From assembly GCF_022808645.1 (NCBI RefSeq), contig NZ_JAKZKT010000013.1, positions 1-64,000 on the forward strand: DNA of 64,000 bases, given 5' to 3'. The notes under the pieces were generated by a model that saw only the letters and a program-made list of their open reading frames with translations, was not told where the DNA came from and did no database searches. Both the position numbers and the translations under genes were made by a program. This document shows positions 21,786 through 31,459 of this stretch, piece after piece. Numbering within the stretch: the first letter of the stretch is position 1; the number at the start of each line of letters is the position of its first letter. Origin of the DNA: Bacillus litorisediminis (GTDB lineage Bacteria; Bacillota; Bacilli; Bacillales; JC228).

Positions 21786-23765
21786 TCATCCTTCCGCTTT
21801 CAACTCTAATACTAAATCGCGAAGCTCGGCTGCCCGCTCGAAATTCAGTGCCTTGGCAGCTTCCTTCATTTCCTTTTCTAAATTCTCGATTAATTTTACA
21901 CGTTCAGCCTTAGACAGCTGCTTCTTCGGTTCTGCTGGTTTGTATCCTTCCTGTTCTTCAGCTGCGTAGGTTGCACGAATAACATCGCGGATGCCTTTTT
22001 GAATCGTCTGCGGAGTAATCCCGTGCTTCCGGTTGTATTCCTCTTGAATAGTTCGTCTCCGCATCGTTTCATCTATTGCTTTCTTCATCGAATCAGTCAT
22101 GTTATCCGCGTACATAATAACATGTCCGTTGGCATTCCGGGCAGCCCGGCCAATCGTTTGAATTAATGATCGCTCGGAACGTAAAAATCCTTCTTTATCA
22201 GCATCTAAAATTGCGACAAGCGACACTTCCGGAATATCTAAACCTTCTCTTAGAAGGTTAATGCCTACGAGAACATCAAAAACCCCAAGCCGCAATTCAC
22301 GGATAATTTCAATTCTTTCTAGGGTCTTAATTTCAGAATGGAGATAACGAACTTTAATTCCGACCTCCTTCAAATAGGTCGTCAAGTCTTCTGCCATTTT
22401 TTTCGTTAACGTAGTAACGAGAACTCTCTCATTCTTTTTCACCCGTTCTTGGATCTCACCAATGAGATCATCAATTTGTCCTTCAATTGGGCGGACATCA
22501 ATCGTCGGATCAAGCAGTCCTGTTGGACGAATAATCTGTTCAATCATGATTGGGCAATGTTCTTGTTCATATGGTCCTGGTGTAGCAGAAACATAGATTG
22601 CCTGATTGACCCTTTTCTCAAACTCTTCAAATCTGAGCGGACGGTTATCCATCGCTGATGGAAGACGGAAACCATGGTCAACCAGTACCTGTTTTCGGGC
22701 TTGGTCCCCGTTAAACATCCCGCGAATCTGCGGAAGCGTCACATGCGATTCATCCACTACCAGTAAAAAGTCATCAGGAAAATAGTCTAGAAGTGTATAC
22801 GGAGTAGACCCCGGCGGACGCAATGTCAGATGTCGCGAGTAGTTTTCAATCCCTGAACAAAAGCCCATTTCCCTCATCATTTCCAGGTCATACTTCGTTC
22901 TTTGCTCTAAACGTTGAGCTTCTAACAGTCTATTCTCTGCGCGAAGTTCCGCAAGTCGTTCCTGTAACTCTTTTTCAATATTTTCAATCGCCAATTTCAT
23001 TTTCTCTTCACGCGTAACGAAGTGAGATGCAGGAAAGATTGCCACATGATCCCGGTCACCTAAAATTTCCCCAGTAAGAGCGTCGACTTCACGGATACGT
23101 TCGATTTCGTCCCCGAAAAATTCAACCCGAATACAGTGCTCATCTCTTGAAGCCGGAAAAATTTCAACGACATCGCCGCGGACCCGAAATGTTCCCCGCC
23201 GGAAATCAATATCGTTTCTCGTGTATTGGATGTCTACCAGCTTATGAAGTAATTGATTTCGCTCAATCTCCATCCCATTTCGAAGTGACAAGACAAGCTC
23301 ACTATATTCCTCTGGAGAACCCAAACCATAAATACAAGATACACTCGCAATAATAATGACATCTTTTCGTTCAAACAAAGCAGAGGTGGCGGAGTGCCGC
23401 AGCTTATCAATTTCATCATTAATACTTGCATCTTTTTCGATAAAGGTATCGGTTTGCGGAACATAGGCTTCTGGCTGATAATAATCATAGTAACTGACAA
23501 AATATTCAACGGCATTATTCGGGAAAAATTCTTTAAACTCGCTGTATAGCTGACCAGCCAGCGTCTTATTATGGGCTATAACTAGAGTTGGCTTATTAAC
23601 TTCCTGAATCACATTGGAAACAGTAAAGGTTTTTCCTGTTCCAGTTGCCCCCAGCAAAGTCTGGTGTTTTTTCCCCTGCTGGATTCCTTCGACTAACTTG
23701 CGGATAGCTTCCGGCTGGTCTCCCTGAGGCTGATACTTCGATACAAGCTGAAACTGATCTTTCAC
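21786..23765 (-). CDS. uvrB: Excinuclease ABC subunit B
   Basis: Damage-verifying helicase-like subunit of the UvrABC complex. Walker A GATGTGKT, the beta-hairpin region with [12 protein letters not shown], helicase motifs, and the C-terminal UVR domain ([13 protein letters not shown]) are present. I place the start at the GTG at 23765 (product 659 aa beginning (M)[12 protein letters not shown], like B. subtilis UvrB) because AGGAGG lies 7 nt before it; an ATG 6 nt further upstream overlaps that ribosome binding site. Confidence 0.96.
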   Translation of the reverse strand: MKDQFQLVSKYQPQGDQPEAIRKLVEGIQQGKKHQTLLGATGTGKTFTVSNVIQEVNKPTLVIAHNKTLAGQLYSEFKEFFPNNAVEYFVSYYDYYQPEAYVPQTDTFIEKDASINDEIDKLRHSATSALFERKDVIIIASVSCIYGLGSPEEYSELVLSLRNGMEIERNQLLHKLVDIQYTRNDIDFRRGTFRVRGDVVEIFPASRDEHCIRVEFFGDEIERIREVDALTGEILGDRDHVAIFPASHFVTREEKMKLAIENIEKELQERLAELRAENRLLEAQRLEQRTKYDLEMMREMGFCSGIENYSRHLTLRPPGSTPYTLLDYFPDDFLLVVDESHVTLPQIRGMFNGDQARKQVLVDHGFRLPSAMDNRPLRFEEFEKRVNQAIYVSATPGPYEQEHCPIMIEQIIRPTGLLDPTIDVRPIEGQIDDLIGEIQERVKKNERVLVTTLTKKMAEDLTTYLKEVGIKVRYLHSEIKTLERIEIIRELRLGVFDVLVGINLLREGLDIPEVSLVAILDADKEGFLRSERSLIQTIGRAARNANGHVIMYADNMTDSMKKAIDETMRRRTIQEEYNRKHGITPQTIQKGIRDVIRATYAAEEQEGYKPAEPKKQLSKAERVKLIENLEKEMKEAAKALNFERAAELRDLVLELKAEG

Positions 23766-23807
23766 TGACATACCTCCTATCTTAAACACCCTGAACCCTT
23801 AAACAGA

Positions 23808-23821
23808 CGAGCATACGTTCT
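23808..23821 (-). promoter_or_regulatory. LexA (DinR)-like box 1, downstream of the uvrB -10
   Basis: CGAGCATACGTTCT matches the Bacillus SOS consensus CGAAC-N4-GTTCG at 8 of 10 fixed positions. The likely -10 box TAGAAT (minus strand, 23837-23842) is just upstream, so a repressor here would sit near the transcription start. Confidence 0.7.
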
Positions 23822-23875
23822 TTTTACATATTTTTCATTCTACCACAAACTATCTATAAATAACCATACCTAAAT

Positions 23876-23889
23876 CGAATATATGTTCG
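23876..23889 (-). promoter_or_regulatory. LexA (DinR)-like box 2, upstream of uvrB
   Basis: CGAATATATGTTCG matches CGAAC-N4-GTTCG at 9 of 10 fixed positions and lies about 35-50 bp upstream of the uvrB -10 box. Together with box 1 it supports SOS control of uvrBA. Confidence 0.75.
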
Positions 23890-23963
23890 ACATTTTTAAA
23901 AAAAGCCACATTCAACAAATCGCAAATGAAAAAGAGGCCCTTCCTTTAGATGGAATACCTCTC

Positions 23964-24212
23964 CTACATCTCTTCTTCCCTTGGTTTATTTTTTAAATCG
24001 TACAGCATTTTGCGTGCATACCAAAATCCAACCGTCAGCGAAACTGCATCAATCACATTGACATACCAGGTGTGTGTAAAACCTTTATAAGCTGATGCAG
24101 TGATGAGAGCGACCGTAACGATAAGACCAACAACAGAGCTATATGTGATTCTCGAAAAAAGGACAACTAACAAAGCTGGCAAAAACAGAGCGGCTATCAC
24201 TTTTTCAACCAT
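23964..24212 (-). CDS. csbA: CsbA-like small membrane protein
   Basis: An 82-aa protein with two or three hydrophobic helices and a charged C-terminus. Length, sequence character and position next to uvrB match csbA of B. subtilis, a sigma-B controlled membrane protein of unknown function. I do not see a clear sigma-B promoter here; a TATAAT on the minus strand at 24265-24270 is a possible sigma-A -10 box. Confidence 0.8.
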   Translation of the reverse strand: MVEKVIAALFLPALLVVLFSRITYSSVVGLIVTVALITASAYKGFTHTWYVNVIDAVSLTVGFWYARKMLYDLKNKPREEEM

Positions 24213-24514
24213 AGGGATCCCTCAAAATTTATAATTTAAAAGCCGTCTATCATGATTGCTTCCTATTATAATGGTTTTCTCATTGAAATAAAAGCAAGAG
24301 GGATTTGGGAATGATTGTTTACAACCTAATTTGGGTCAATGATGAGGTTTGTCAGAGACCGTTTTTTCGCCTACACCCTAATTTTGGTCACTGTGGCCGC
24401 TTTTTAGAGCCCATTTTTCCGCCTAAAATAAGGATGTTTTCGTATATGTACCTTAAGCCCGAATAAACATAAAAAGGACGAGGCGCTTACACCTCATCCT
24501 TTTTAGTAAAAATA
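24213..24514. other. Intergenic region with a 52-bp imperfect duplication
   Basis: No gene is supportable. Two imperfect 52-bp copies (24321-24372 and 24373-24424) each begin ACA-CCTAATTT-GGTCA and end TTTTTTCGCCT or TTTTTCCGCCT. The terminator of the cupredoxin gene lies at 24471-24505. Confidence 0.55.
24471..24505 (-). terminator. Terminator of the cupredoxin gene
   Basis: Stem AAAAAGGACGAGG / CCTCATCCTTTTT with one mismatch, located directly beyond the stop codon. The T-run is part of the stem. Confidence 0.75.
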
Positions 24515-24964
24515 CTAATCAACAATAATATAACCAACCATTGGCGCATGACCCTGGTGCGTCGTACAAATGAGCTTATATACACCTTCCTCGTCGAATT
24601 GAACAGATACTACAGTCTCTTCCCCTTTTCTTACGGTTCCTTTTATATCAGTCCCTTCGATATAAAAAGGATGCTCCATTCCATTAATCCCGTAGAGCTT
24701 CAAATTAACCTTTTCGCCTTTTTCAATAAAAATAGTTCCCGGATCCCAGCGATAGGCTTCCATTTCCTTTCCATCTGGTGTTGTCGTCTTAAACTCAGCT
24801 GTAATCAGGTGAATGTCTCTCACCTCTTCATTGGATGTCTGTAAGAATCCAAATACAGGCTCATCGTCTGAACTCATTAAAAATAGAAATGATCCAATTA
24901 ATGCGAGCACTAGTACCGCAAAGCCCGTCACTAGACTTTTTTTCGTTAATACCAAAAAGCGCAT
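24515..24964 (-). CDS. Membrane-anchored cupredoxin-like copper protein
   Basis: A 149-aa protein with one N-terminal transmembrane helix (residues ~9-30) and an outward-facing cupredoxin domain (~50-149). Probable copper ligands are H98 (GMEHPF) and C133, H136, H139 and M142 in CTTHQGHAPM, a compact C-x2-H-x2-H-x2-M arrangement close to the ligand loop of cupredoxins and cytochrome-oxidase subunit II-like domains. It could carry electrons or deliver copper outside the membrane. No respiratory genes lie beside it, so the partner is unknown. Confidence 0.75.
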   Translation of the reverse strand: MRFLVLTKKSLVTGFAVLVLALIGSFLFLMSSDDEPVFGFLQTSNEEVRDIHLITAEFKTTTPDGKEMEAYRWDPGTIFIEKGEKVNLKLYGINGMEHPFYIEGTDIKGTVRKGEETVVSVQFDEEGVYKLICTTHQGHAPMVGYIIVD

Positions 24965-25063
24965 ACCCTCATCCTCCTAGAAATGTTCTAGTACAAGCAT
25001 ATGCACGATAGTAGGGAATACTTGTCTATTTTTTACAAGAATTTATTATTTCTTTAAAAAAAT

Positions 25064-25095
25064 AAATGACGCCCTGTGTATTTCATGCGTCATTT
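25064..25095 (-). terminator. Terminator overlapping the end of the PfkB kinase gene
   Basis: Stem AAATGACGC / GCGTCATTT (25064-25072 and 25087-25095); the T-rich tract follows on the minus strand and the 3' end of the gene is part of the stem. Confidence 0.8.
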
Positions 25096-26007
25096 TTTTA
25101 TGATATGTATTTGAACCTGAGGCAATAAATGCTCTACTTCAGCTTTTGTACATAAGTCGTCCGAAAAAGCAGTGGCACTCCCGCATGCAACGGCAGTCTT
25201 AAATGCTTCCAACACATCGCCCGTTTGCTGATAAACCGCTAAAAAACCTGCAACCGTCGAATCTCCTGCCCCTACTGAATTCTTCAATTTCCCTTTTGGA
25301 ACAGTCGCAACAGCTTTAACTTTTTTATTCATAAAAACCGCTCCATGCCCGCCCAATGTCACCATAATATTTTCCGGGCCTTGTTCCAATAAAGCCTCAC
25401 CATTCTGGAGAACATCCTCGATCGTATGTATCTTAGTATGGAGCAGGTCTCCCAACTCATGCTGATTCGGCTTGATTAAAATAGGGTTATAGGACAATAA
25501 GCGTTTAAGTACGATTCCGCCTGTATCCGCCACAAAAGGAATCTCTTTATTTTTGCAATAAGCGGCCACCTCTTCATAAAACGATACCGGTAATGAAGGC
25601 GGCAAACTCCCGGCTAATACTAACACATCATGAGGTGTAATCGCTGCAATTTGTTCCAGCAGACGCTTTTGCTGTTCCTCCGTGATTTGCGGACCCCGTC
25701 CGTTAATTTCAGTTTCCTCATCGGTTTTTAGCTTAATATTCACCCGAGTCGGTTCCTCATGTTCCACAAAAGAATGTTGAATCCCCTCATGTTCTAAGAA
25801 ATCTTGAATAAATTTTCCGGTAAAACCGCCTGCAAAACCAAGTGCTGTTGAGGGTAGCCCAAGATTTCGCAATACACGGGATACATTTATTCCCTTTCCG
25901 CCTGGATAAAAGGAAGTCTTTTGCGCGCGGTTTAAATCTCCCATGATGACTTCTTCAATCTCAACCACATAATCAATCGAAGGGTTTAACGTACATGTAT
26001 AAATCAT
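25090..26007 (-). CDS. 1-phosphofructokinase / tagatose-6-phosphate kinase family (PfkB)
   Basis: A ribokinase-fold sugar-phosphate kinase of about 305 aa. N-terminal TLNPSIDY, the substrate loop PGGKGINVSRVL and the C-terminal catalytic GAGDSTVAGF are characteristic of FruK/LacC. An in-frame start 12 codons upstream exists, but the ATG at 26007 follows AAAGGTGTGA and gives the family N-terminus. No PTS genes (fruA) or fruR are adjacent, so the choice between fructose-1-P and tagatose-6-P as substrate is open. Confidence 0.85.
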   Translation of the reverse strand: MIYTCTLNPSIDYVVEIEEVIMGDLNRAQKTSFYPGGKGINVSRVLRNLGLPSTALGFAGGFTGKFIQDFLEHEGIQHSFVEHEEPTRVNIKLKTDEETEINGRGPQITEEQQKRLLEQIAAITPHDVLVLAGSLPPSLPVSFYEEVAAYCKNKEIPFVADTGGIVLKRLLSYNPILIKPNQHELGDLLHTKIHTIEDVLQNGEALLEQGPENIMVTLGGHGAVFMNKKVKAVATVPKGKLKNSVGAGDSTVAGFLAVYQQTGDVLEAFKTAVACGSATAFSDDLCTKAEVEHLLPQVQIHIIKK

Positions 26008-26104
26008 TTTGTCACACCTTTTACCTGATTTAATGACATTCAATCATTTTTACATCTTTCAGGTCAAGTTTAGGTGGTTCTGTCTCAATTAATTTCATTT
26101 TAAT

Positions 26105-26314
26105 TCAATCAGCTTGGTACTCGTTATCAAACTTTCTAACCAATTGAGCAGCCATTTGATCTGCTAAATGAGGATATTCGATTCCTAGCTTGCTAGCTGT
26201 ATCAACGGCAAGCTCCCGATACAGATTCATAGTTTCGCGCAGAGCCTGCCAGATATCACTTTCTTCGTAGTGTGAGTAAACCAATTTTAGTTTTTCCAAA
26301 ACCGCCGAACTCAC
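26105..26314 (-). pseudogene. C-terminal remnant of an aminoglycoside 6-adenylyltransferase-like gene
   Basis: A 69-codon frame (GTG) ending with LYRELAVDTASKLGIEYPH...DQMAAQLVRKF, which resembles the very C-terminus of ANT(6)/AadE streptomycin adenylyltransferases (LFRE-A---A--L---YP---D--V--YL). The same frame extends a few residues upstream (WFFEEHV) before an in-frame stop, so the nucleotidyltransferase core is missing. I interpret it as a decayed fragment rather than a functional small protein; the homology is from memory of the family and not from a search. Confidence 0.55.
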
Positions 26315-26367
26315 ATGCTCTTCAAAAAACCATATTCATCCCTATACCTCTTATCCAATTTTTTTCA

Positions 26368-27129
26368 TCATTCCCCTAGATCCCGATATATTTTCAAAGA
26401 ATCATACAAAAACTTCCTGTCATATCCAGTCTTTTGATGGATTCTTTCCACCCATGCATCAACAGTGCTTAATGGGGAATCAGGATACAGTCCGTGATTA
26501 GTGCTTAAAAAACTCTCCCAATTGTAAAATTCCCAATGTGCTATTTCGTTTTTATATGGAAGCCTGCATTCTAACAGGGGTTTGGGGTAAATATTGTTTT
26601 GCGACCTCTCAGCAGCATTCAACAGCACATCTGGCGGAATTGGCTCTAAATTGTAGGTCTGCTTTGAAATCTTTCCATTTGGCCGGTGGTACAAAACTTC
26701 AATCCCCCGCTCCACAGTTTTGACCTGCACTTTTGCTCCTGGAAAGAATCCGCTTAGAACCTCTTCCGAAAAATCCTCACTGTTCGAATCTATTAGAATC
26801 GGAGTCAGCCACTGATCACCTAAATCACATAAAAACCGATTTCCCTTTTCATTAACCGCCAGCACGGCTACATGGGCACCGTCATTATCGATGTCATGAC
26901 CAACTGGATACGCAACCACACCGTCTTTTTTGAATTCATCCAGCAGCCAAAATGCCAGATCAAAGCAATTTCCTGTCACACCAAGCTTGCTTCGATGCTC
27001 CCTCATTAATTCCACACTGCGCTGCTTTTTTCCATCTGATTGATGGTAGTACCATGCCTTCGTTAACGTATCCATCGGAAAATCATCAAATTTTTTCCAA
27101 GTTGCTAAAATTTCAGAGGTTGGCAGCAT
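26368..27129 (-). CDS. Cys-His-Asp (arylamine N-acetyltransferase-like) protein
   Basis: A 253-aa soluble protein. C55 in TGNCFDLAF, H86 in GAHVAVL and D102 in LCDLGDQW are spaced like the Cys-His-Asp triad of arylamine N-acetyltransferases (CFE-N, H-A-L, DVGFG), which share a papain-like fold. The C-terminal half is unlike typical NATs. It could be a divergent acyltransferase such as B. subtilis YvcN, or a transglutaminase-like hydrolase. The ATG follows AGGAGGAAC. No operon partner is obvious. Confidence 0.5.
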   Translation of the reverse strand: MLPTSEILATWKKFDDFPMDTLTKAWYYHQSDGKKQRSVELMREHRSKLGVTGNCFDLAFWLLDEFKKDGVVAYPVGHDIDNDGAHVAVLAVNEKGNRFLCDLGDQWLTPILIDSNSEDFSEEVLSGFFPGAKVQVKTVERGIEVLYHRPNGKISKQTYNLEPIPPDVLLNAAERSQNNIYPKPLLECRLPYKNEIAHWEFYNWESFLSTNHGLYPDSPLSTVDAWVERIHQKTGYDRKFLYDSLKIYRDLGE

Positions 27130-27211
27130 TTAAGTTCCTCCTAAAACCCATCCTATTGCCTAAATTATACAAAAAGTGCCCGTTCTTCACGAGCACTTTC
27201 TAAAGGTTTAG

Positions 27212-27871
27212 TTATTTAGTTACTACTGCGGGCTGATCAGGGACGTTATTCTCTACCGCACTTTTATCTGAAATCAGTTTATATCCGTAAATTCCGATTA
27301 CAACATATACATATACAGGAAAATTATCGAAACCGAGCATTGGAGAAATGATAAACAATGGTAAAATCATAAGCATCATAATAGCCATCCAAACTGGAAA
27401 AACCTTTGCTTTCCAAAAGCTAACCGCTGACCAAATAGGACCTATTAAACTCATGATGAGAAGCGGAAACATATAGCCAAAAGGATCCTGATCGTATATC
27501 GTCGTGACTGCATTATAAATCTCTTCCTCGGTCCTTGCATCAGTTAAAACAATAGGATACGCGACGAGCCGAATGACAGGCTGAACAATATCTACGTAAA
27601 TTAAGCCGATTCCTGTTAACACATATCCGACCCACCCCCATTTAGGCAGTTTAGGAGATTGGCGAAGAAACAAACCCGCTAAACCCAAAATAACTAAAGG
27701 CACTCCCGCAATCAAAAGCGTGTCTGAAAGCAATGACCTTGAAATAAAAGACTCAATCCCCTCTTGGGTGGCAGGCTCCAACGGCTTTAACGCATTACCA
27801 ACCGCACTAATCAACGCCCCAATTACGATTAAATACCCTGTAAAACTAAAGAATTTTTGAGATATTTGCAT
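27212..27871 (-). CDS. Unknown polytopic membrane protein
   Basis: About 219 aa with roughly six transmembrane segments (for example residues 10-28, 50-68, 78-100, 135-160, 165-185, 188-205) and no motif I recognise. The start at 27871 (MQISQKFFSF) is supported by AAAGGGG upstream; a longer frame would overlap the response regulator. It lies directly downstream of the two-component genes on the same strand and may be part of their output or sensing unit. Confidence 0.7.
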   Translation of the reverse strand: MQISQKFFSFTGYLIVIGALISAVGNALKPLEPATQEGIESFISRSLLSDTLLIAGVPLVILGLAGLFLRQSPKLPKWGWVGYVLTGIGLIYVDIVQPVIRLVAYPIVLTDARTEEEIYNAVTTIYDQDPFGYMFPLLIMSLIGPIWSAVSFWKAKVFPVWMAIMMLMILPLFIISPMLGFDNFPVYVYVVIGIYGYKLISDKSAVENNVPDQPAVVTK

Positions 27872-27986
27872 TATACTAGCCCCTTTACATGACATTTTTC
27901 TATTCAAAAATATCATCCAGGTTTTCCCATTGTCATGGGAGTCGTTACCCGCATAGGTCGGGAACTTTTTGGGGCCACTCCGGGAA

Positions 27987-28634
27987 TCAGTATTCCTTTC
28001 TTCCCATTCCTTCATTTTTTGCTTGAGCAATTGCTGCTGCACGATCTGCAACCTGAAGCTTGCTGTAAATATTAGAGATATGATTTCGTACCGTTTTTAA
28101 CGCAATCCCTAATTTCTTTGAAATCTCAGCATTTTCTTTGCCTTCAACGATGAGTTCCAGAATATCTCTTTCACGCTCCGTTAACTGAGGAAAAATAGTG
28201 GAAGGGACTGGCTGAAATCCTTTAAAAAATTGAAGCAGCCTTCCAGCAATGGCCGGGCTAAAGATGGACTCTCCATTGGCAACCGCTTGGATGGCCCTAA
28301 TCGTTTCAGCACGATTAGCCCCTTTTAATAAATAACCCTTTGCACCTGCTTTTAGGGCTGCAAATACTGAATCATCATCATCAAACATTGTTAAAACCAA
28401 CACGCTGATTTCAGGAAATTGTTTCGTGATACGACGGGTTGCTTCGATTCCGTTCTTTTTAGGCAAATTTAAGTCCATTAAAATCACATCAGGTCTTAGC
28501 TTAACTGCCATCTCAATCGCTTCTTCTCCGTTTGTTGCTTCGCCAATCAACTCAGCATCTTCTGTTGATTGCAGAAGGGTCGAGATCCCTTCACGAAATA
28601 AAGGATGATCATCTACTACCAAAACCTTAATCAT
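27987..28634 (-). CDS. NarL/LuxR-family response regulator
   Basis: A 215-aa regulator. The receiver domain (residues 1-120) has the acidic pair DD at 8-9, phospho-acceptor Asp in VILMDLNLP and K in LLKGA; the C-terminal LuxR-type helix-turn-helix (~145-210) has LTERERDILELIVEGKENAEIS. The start at 28634 (MIKVLVVDDHPLF) fits the family; the frame is open further upstream. It follows the HisKA_3 kinase gene by 19 bp and should be its cognate regulator. Confidence 0.92.
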   Translation of the reverse strand: MIKVLVVDDHPLFREGISTLLQSTEDAELIGEATNGEEAIEMAVKLRPDVILMDLNLPKKNGIEATRRITKQFPEISVLVLTMFDDDDSVFAALKAGAKGYLLKGANRAETIRAIQAVANGESIFSPAIAGRLLQFFKGFQPVPSTIFPQLTERERDILELIVEGKENAEISKKLGIALKTVRNHISNIYSKLQVADRAAAIAQAKNEGMGRKEY

Positions 28635-28653
28635 ATTGGATTTCCTTTCTATC

Positions 28654-30686
28654 TTATATAGGCAGCTCTGCTTTAATCTCCGTTCCGCCAGCCGACGGTG
28701 AATGAACATAAAAACTTCCTCCAAGCTCTTCTGCCCGCTCCTTCATCGACTTAATTCCAATTCCAAATTGAAGGTTATCAGAAAGCCCAAGTCCATCATC
28801 TATAACAGTAAGCAGAAGCGTCTTATCAAGTGTAATATCGATTATGCACTGTTTTGCGCCAGAATGACGAACTACATTTGTAATAGCTTCCTGAACGATT
28901 CGAAATACAGCTACTTCTACTGCAGCAGGAAGAGGAGGACATGATTCGGGTCCCTGTACTATAAAGTGAATCGGACCCATTTTATACTGGGAAGCCAGTT
29001 CTCGGATCGCAGATAAGAGTCCAAGTTCATCTAAGGTAGATGGTCTTAAGGAGTAAACAAGTCTTCGGATATCTTGAATCAATTGTTTAATTTGTGAATC
29101 CATTTCTATTAAAAGTTTTTGTGATTTGAAAGGGTCTTGGTCCATAATACTTTGAGCAACATCTATTTTGATGGCGAGGCTTGCCAGACTTGGCCCTAGC
29201 CCATCGTGTAAATCTCTGCGCAGCCTGCGCCGTTCTTCTTCACGTGCATTGACAAGTTTTTGCCTGGACCATTGTAAATCCTTATAAAGAAGAATGGAAT
29301 GGGAAACGATCCCCACTTGCCTTGCCATGTCATGCAGCACTTTTAAATCTGCCTTGCTAAAAGGTTCAGCAGAAGAACGATGAGAAAGCAGCAATGTCCA
29401 AGCTTCTGTCCTTGATGAAGCAAGGGTATCTCCACTCCTGCTTCCTGTGCTTCTCCTATTGAGGCAACAATCTGGTTAGAGCCTCTTTCATTTAATTGAA
29501 CGGCTACGTAAGGAATTTTTAATGCTTGCGATAATGTTTTTACAACCAGCGGAAGAACGTGATCGGTACTTTTCGATGCTTCCAGAATCGAGTTTAATTG
29601 ATTTAATATCTTATAGGGATTATCCCTGTCTCCGAATATAAGCCGATTTACAATGGATTGAAGCCTGTCTTTTAATGGCTGGAAACAGACGGCAATAATT
29701 CCGGCCGTAATTATAGAAGCAAGAAGATTATCTTCAGATTGAAAAAAAAGGCTTAATAAACCAACCATCAGGACATAGAACAATATTACAAATAAACTGA
29801 GTGCCCCATAAAGAATAGTTCGATGAATAACTACATTAATATCCCAAAGTTTATATTTAAAAATAGCAAACCCAATAGAGATTGGAATCAAGATTGAACT
29901 TGCTGTATAAAACAGCTCAGTTGCAAATTTTAAGGTAACACCTAACGGTCCGATAAAGTTTAAACATAATAATGCTATAAAATACATGGCTATACTGTAT
30001 AGATACCATTTCATTTGCTGGCGCTGAATCCGATCCGATTTTTTTATATAACGATAGATTTGAGAGAATACAAGAATGAGGTGAAGGATAACCCAAGTAA
30101 CAATACTGGTCCAGATCGGCCACGTCTCTATATCTATAAAGCTCCCGGGAAGATAAAGTGTACCGGCACCTGCAACTATCCATAAAAGCGCCGCTAACAG
30201 GGACCAGCTTGGAACAAATTTCCCATCAGGCAAAATGAGGAATAAAATCAGGTAGGTTCCCCCAAAAATGCTAATGAAATGATAAAAAATCGTCCACTCT
30301 GGGAATTGTTCTGGAAAAGACAGCGAAATTCCAGCACCTAAGGAAAGGAACACCAAGGCAACGTACAGATTAAAAACCATGCTTTCTTTTCGAAAAAGAA
30401 GCAAACCTGAAATCACGAAAAATACAAGTCCCTCGATAATGTCCAGTGCAATTCTAAATCCCGTATACGATTTAAGAGAAAGTCCCATTTCCTCTAATTG
30501 ATTTACTTCCTTTACAGTGAGCTGACTCGTTTCCAAACAGCCATTATTTGGGGCGTCACAAACGGTTTGGTAAGAGTCTAGACGAACAGGGAAATCTAAG
30601 AAAAATAGATACAAACTTAGGGAAGCCATTACGACCCAAATCATCTTAGGCAACCATTGTTTTAAATAATAATTGCAAACCCTCAT
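28654..30686 (-). pseudogene. GAF-type sensor histidine kinase (HisKA_3), interrupted by a frameshift
   Basis: The membrane/GAF half is read from 30686 to about 29398 (some eight transmembrane segments, then a GAF-like domain ending GQKLG). The kinase half continues in another frame as TLLLSHRSSAEPFSKADL and runs to 28654, with the phospho-acceptor in RRDLHDGLGPSLA and the ATPase N- and G-boxes (VVRHSGAK, DDGLGL). Joining them needs one base inserted at about 29396-29399. The joined protein would be ~677 aa, normal for ComP/LiaS-like kinases. It is either a real loss-of-function mutation or a sequencing error; a TTG at 29394 could restart the kinase half alone as a soluble protein. Confidence 0.85.
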
Positions 30687-30901
30687 TCCGATTCTCCTAC
30701 ATTCAATTTGTTTTTGTTACATCATTATGCGACATCATCCTATTACATCCTTTGATGAGTTCTATTTTCTACCGAAAAATTCCTTTATTCCGATCGCATC
30801 AAAAAACACTATTTCATTTATGGAGTTTCATCTATAATTAGGATTAAAAATTTATTATCGGCTACTAACGGGATTATCATAATATTACAGGAGGAATCCA
30901 C

Positions 30902-31396
30902 ATGCTTCATATTAGAGAGGCAGTTTTAAATGACTTACCTGCGATGCTTGAAATTTATAATGAAGCGGTTCGCACACTTACTGCTACATTTGACTTAGAG
31001 GAACAAACATTGGAAGAAAGAACGCTGTGGTTTGAAAAGTTCAATGAAAGGTATCCTCTCATTGTCGCAGAATTAAATGGAGAAGTTGTCGGATATAGCA
31101 GTTTGAGCAAGTTTAGGGAAAAACCAGCATACTCACAATCTACCGAACTATCTATCTATATATCATCTAAGCACCGGGGATACGGGATTGGAAGTGCTCT
31201 TATGAAGGAGATTCTTCGCCGCGCCAAGAAGCTGGGCTATCACACAGTGATTGCGGGGATCACCGCTGGAAATGAAGAAAGTATTAAGCTGCACGAAAAA
31301 TTTGGGTTTGAATATATGGGACGTTTTAAAGAGGTTGGTTATAAATTCGGGGAGTGGCAGGATGTCCTTAATTATCAATATATGATTACTCAATAG
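30902..31396 (+). CDS. GNAT N-acetyltransferase, phosphinothricin acetyltransferase-like
   Basis: A 164-aa acetyl-CoA dependent transferase. Motif A (SSKHRGYGIGSALMKEIL) and the preceding strand TELSIYI, plus GFEYMGRFKEVGYKFGEWQDVLNYQY at the end, are typical of the Pat/YwnH group that acetylates amino groups such as phosphinothricin or methionine sulfoximine. The ATG follows AGGAGGAAT. It is monocistronic and converges on the LysM-3D gene through a shared terminator. Confidence 0.88.
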   Translation: MLHIREAVLNDLPAMLEIYNEAVRTLTATFDLEEQTLEERTLWFEKFNERYPLIVAELNGEVVGYSSLSKFREKPAYSQSTELSIYISSKHRGYGIGSALMKEILRRAKKLGYHTVIAGITAGNEESIKLHEKFGFEYMGRFKEVGYKFGEWQDVLNYQYMITQ

Positions 31397-31415
31397 CGGC
31401 AAACTTACCATTTAC

Positions 31416-31459
31416 AAAAAAACAGAGACACGGTTCTGTTACCGTGTCCCTGTTTTTTT
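31416..31459. terminator. Bidirectional terminator
   Basis: Long stem around GACACGGT / ACCGTGTC with flanking CAG/CTG pairs and A- and T-runs on both sides (31416-31434, 31441-31459), between the convergent GNAT and LysM-3D genes. Confidence 0.92.
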
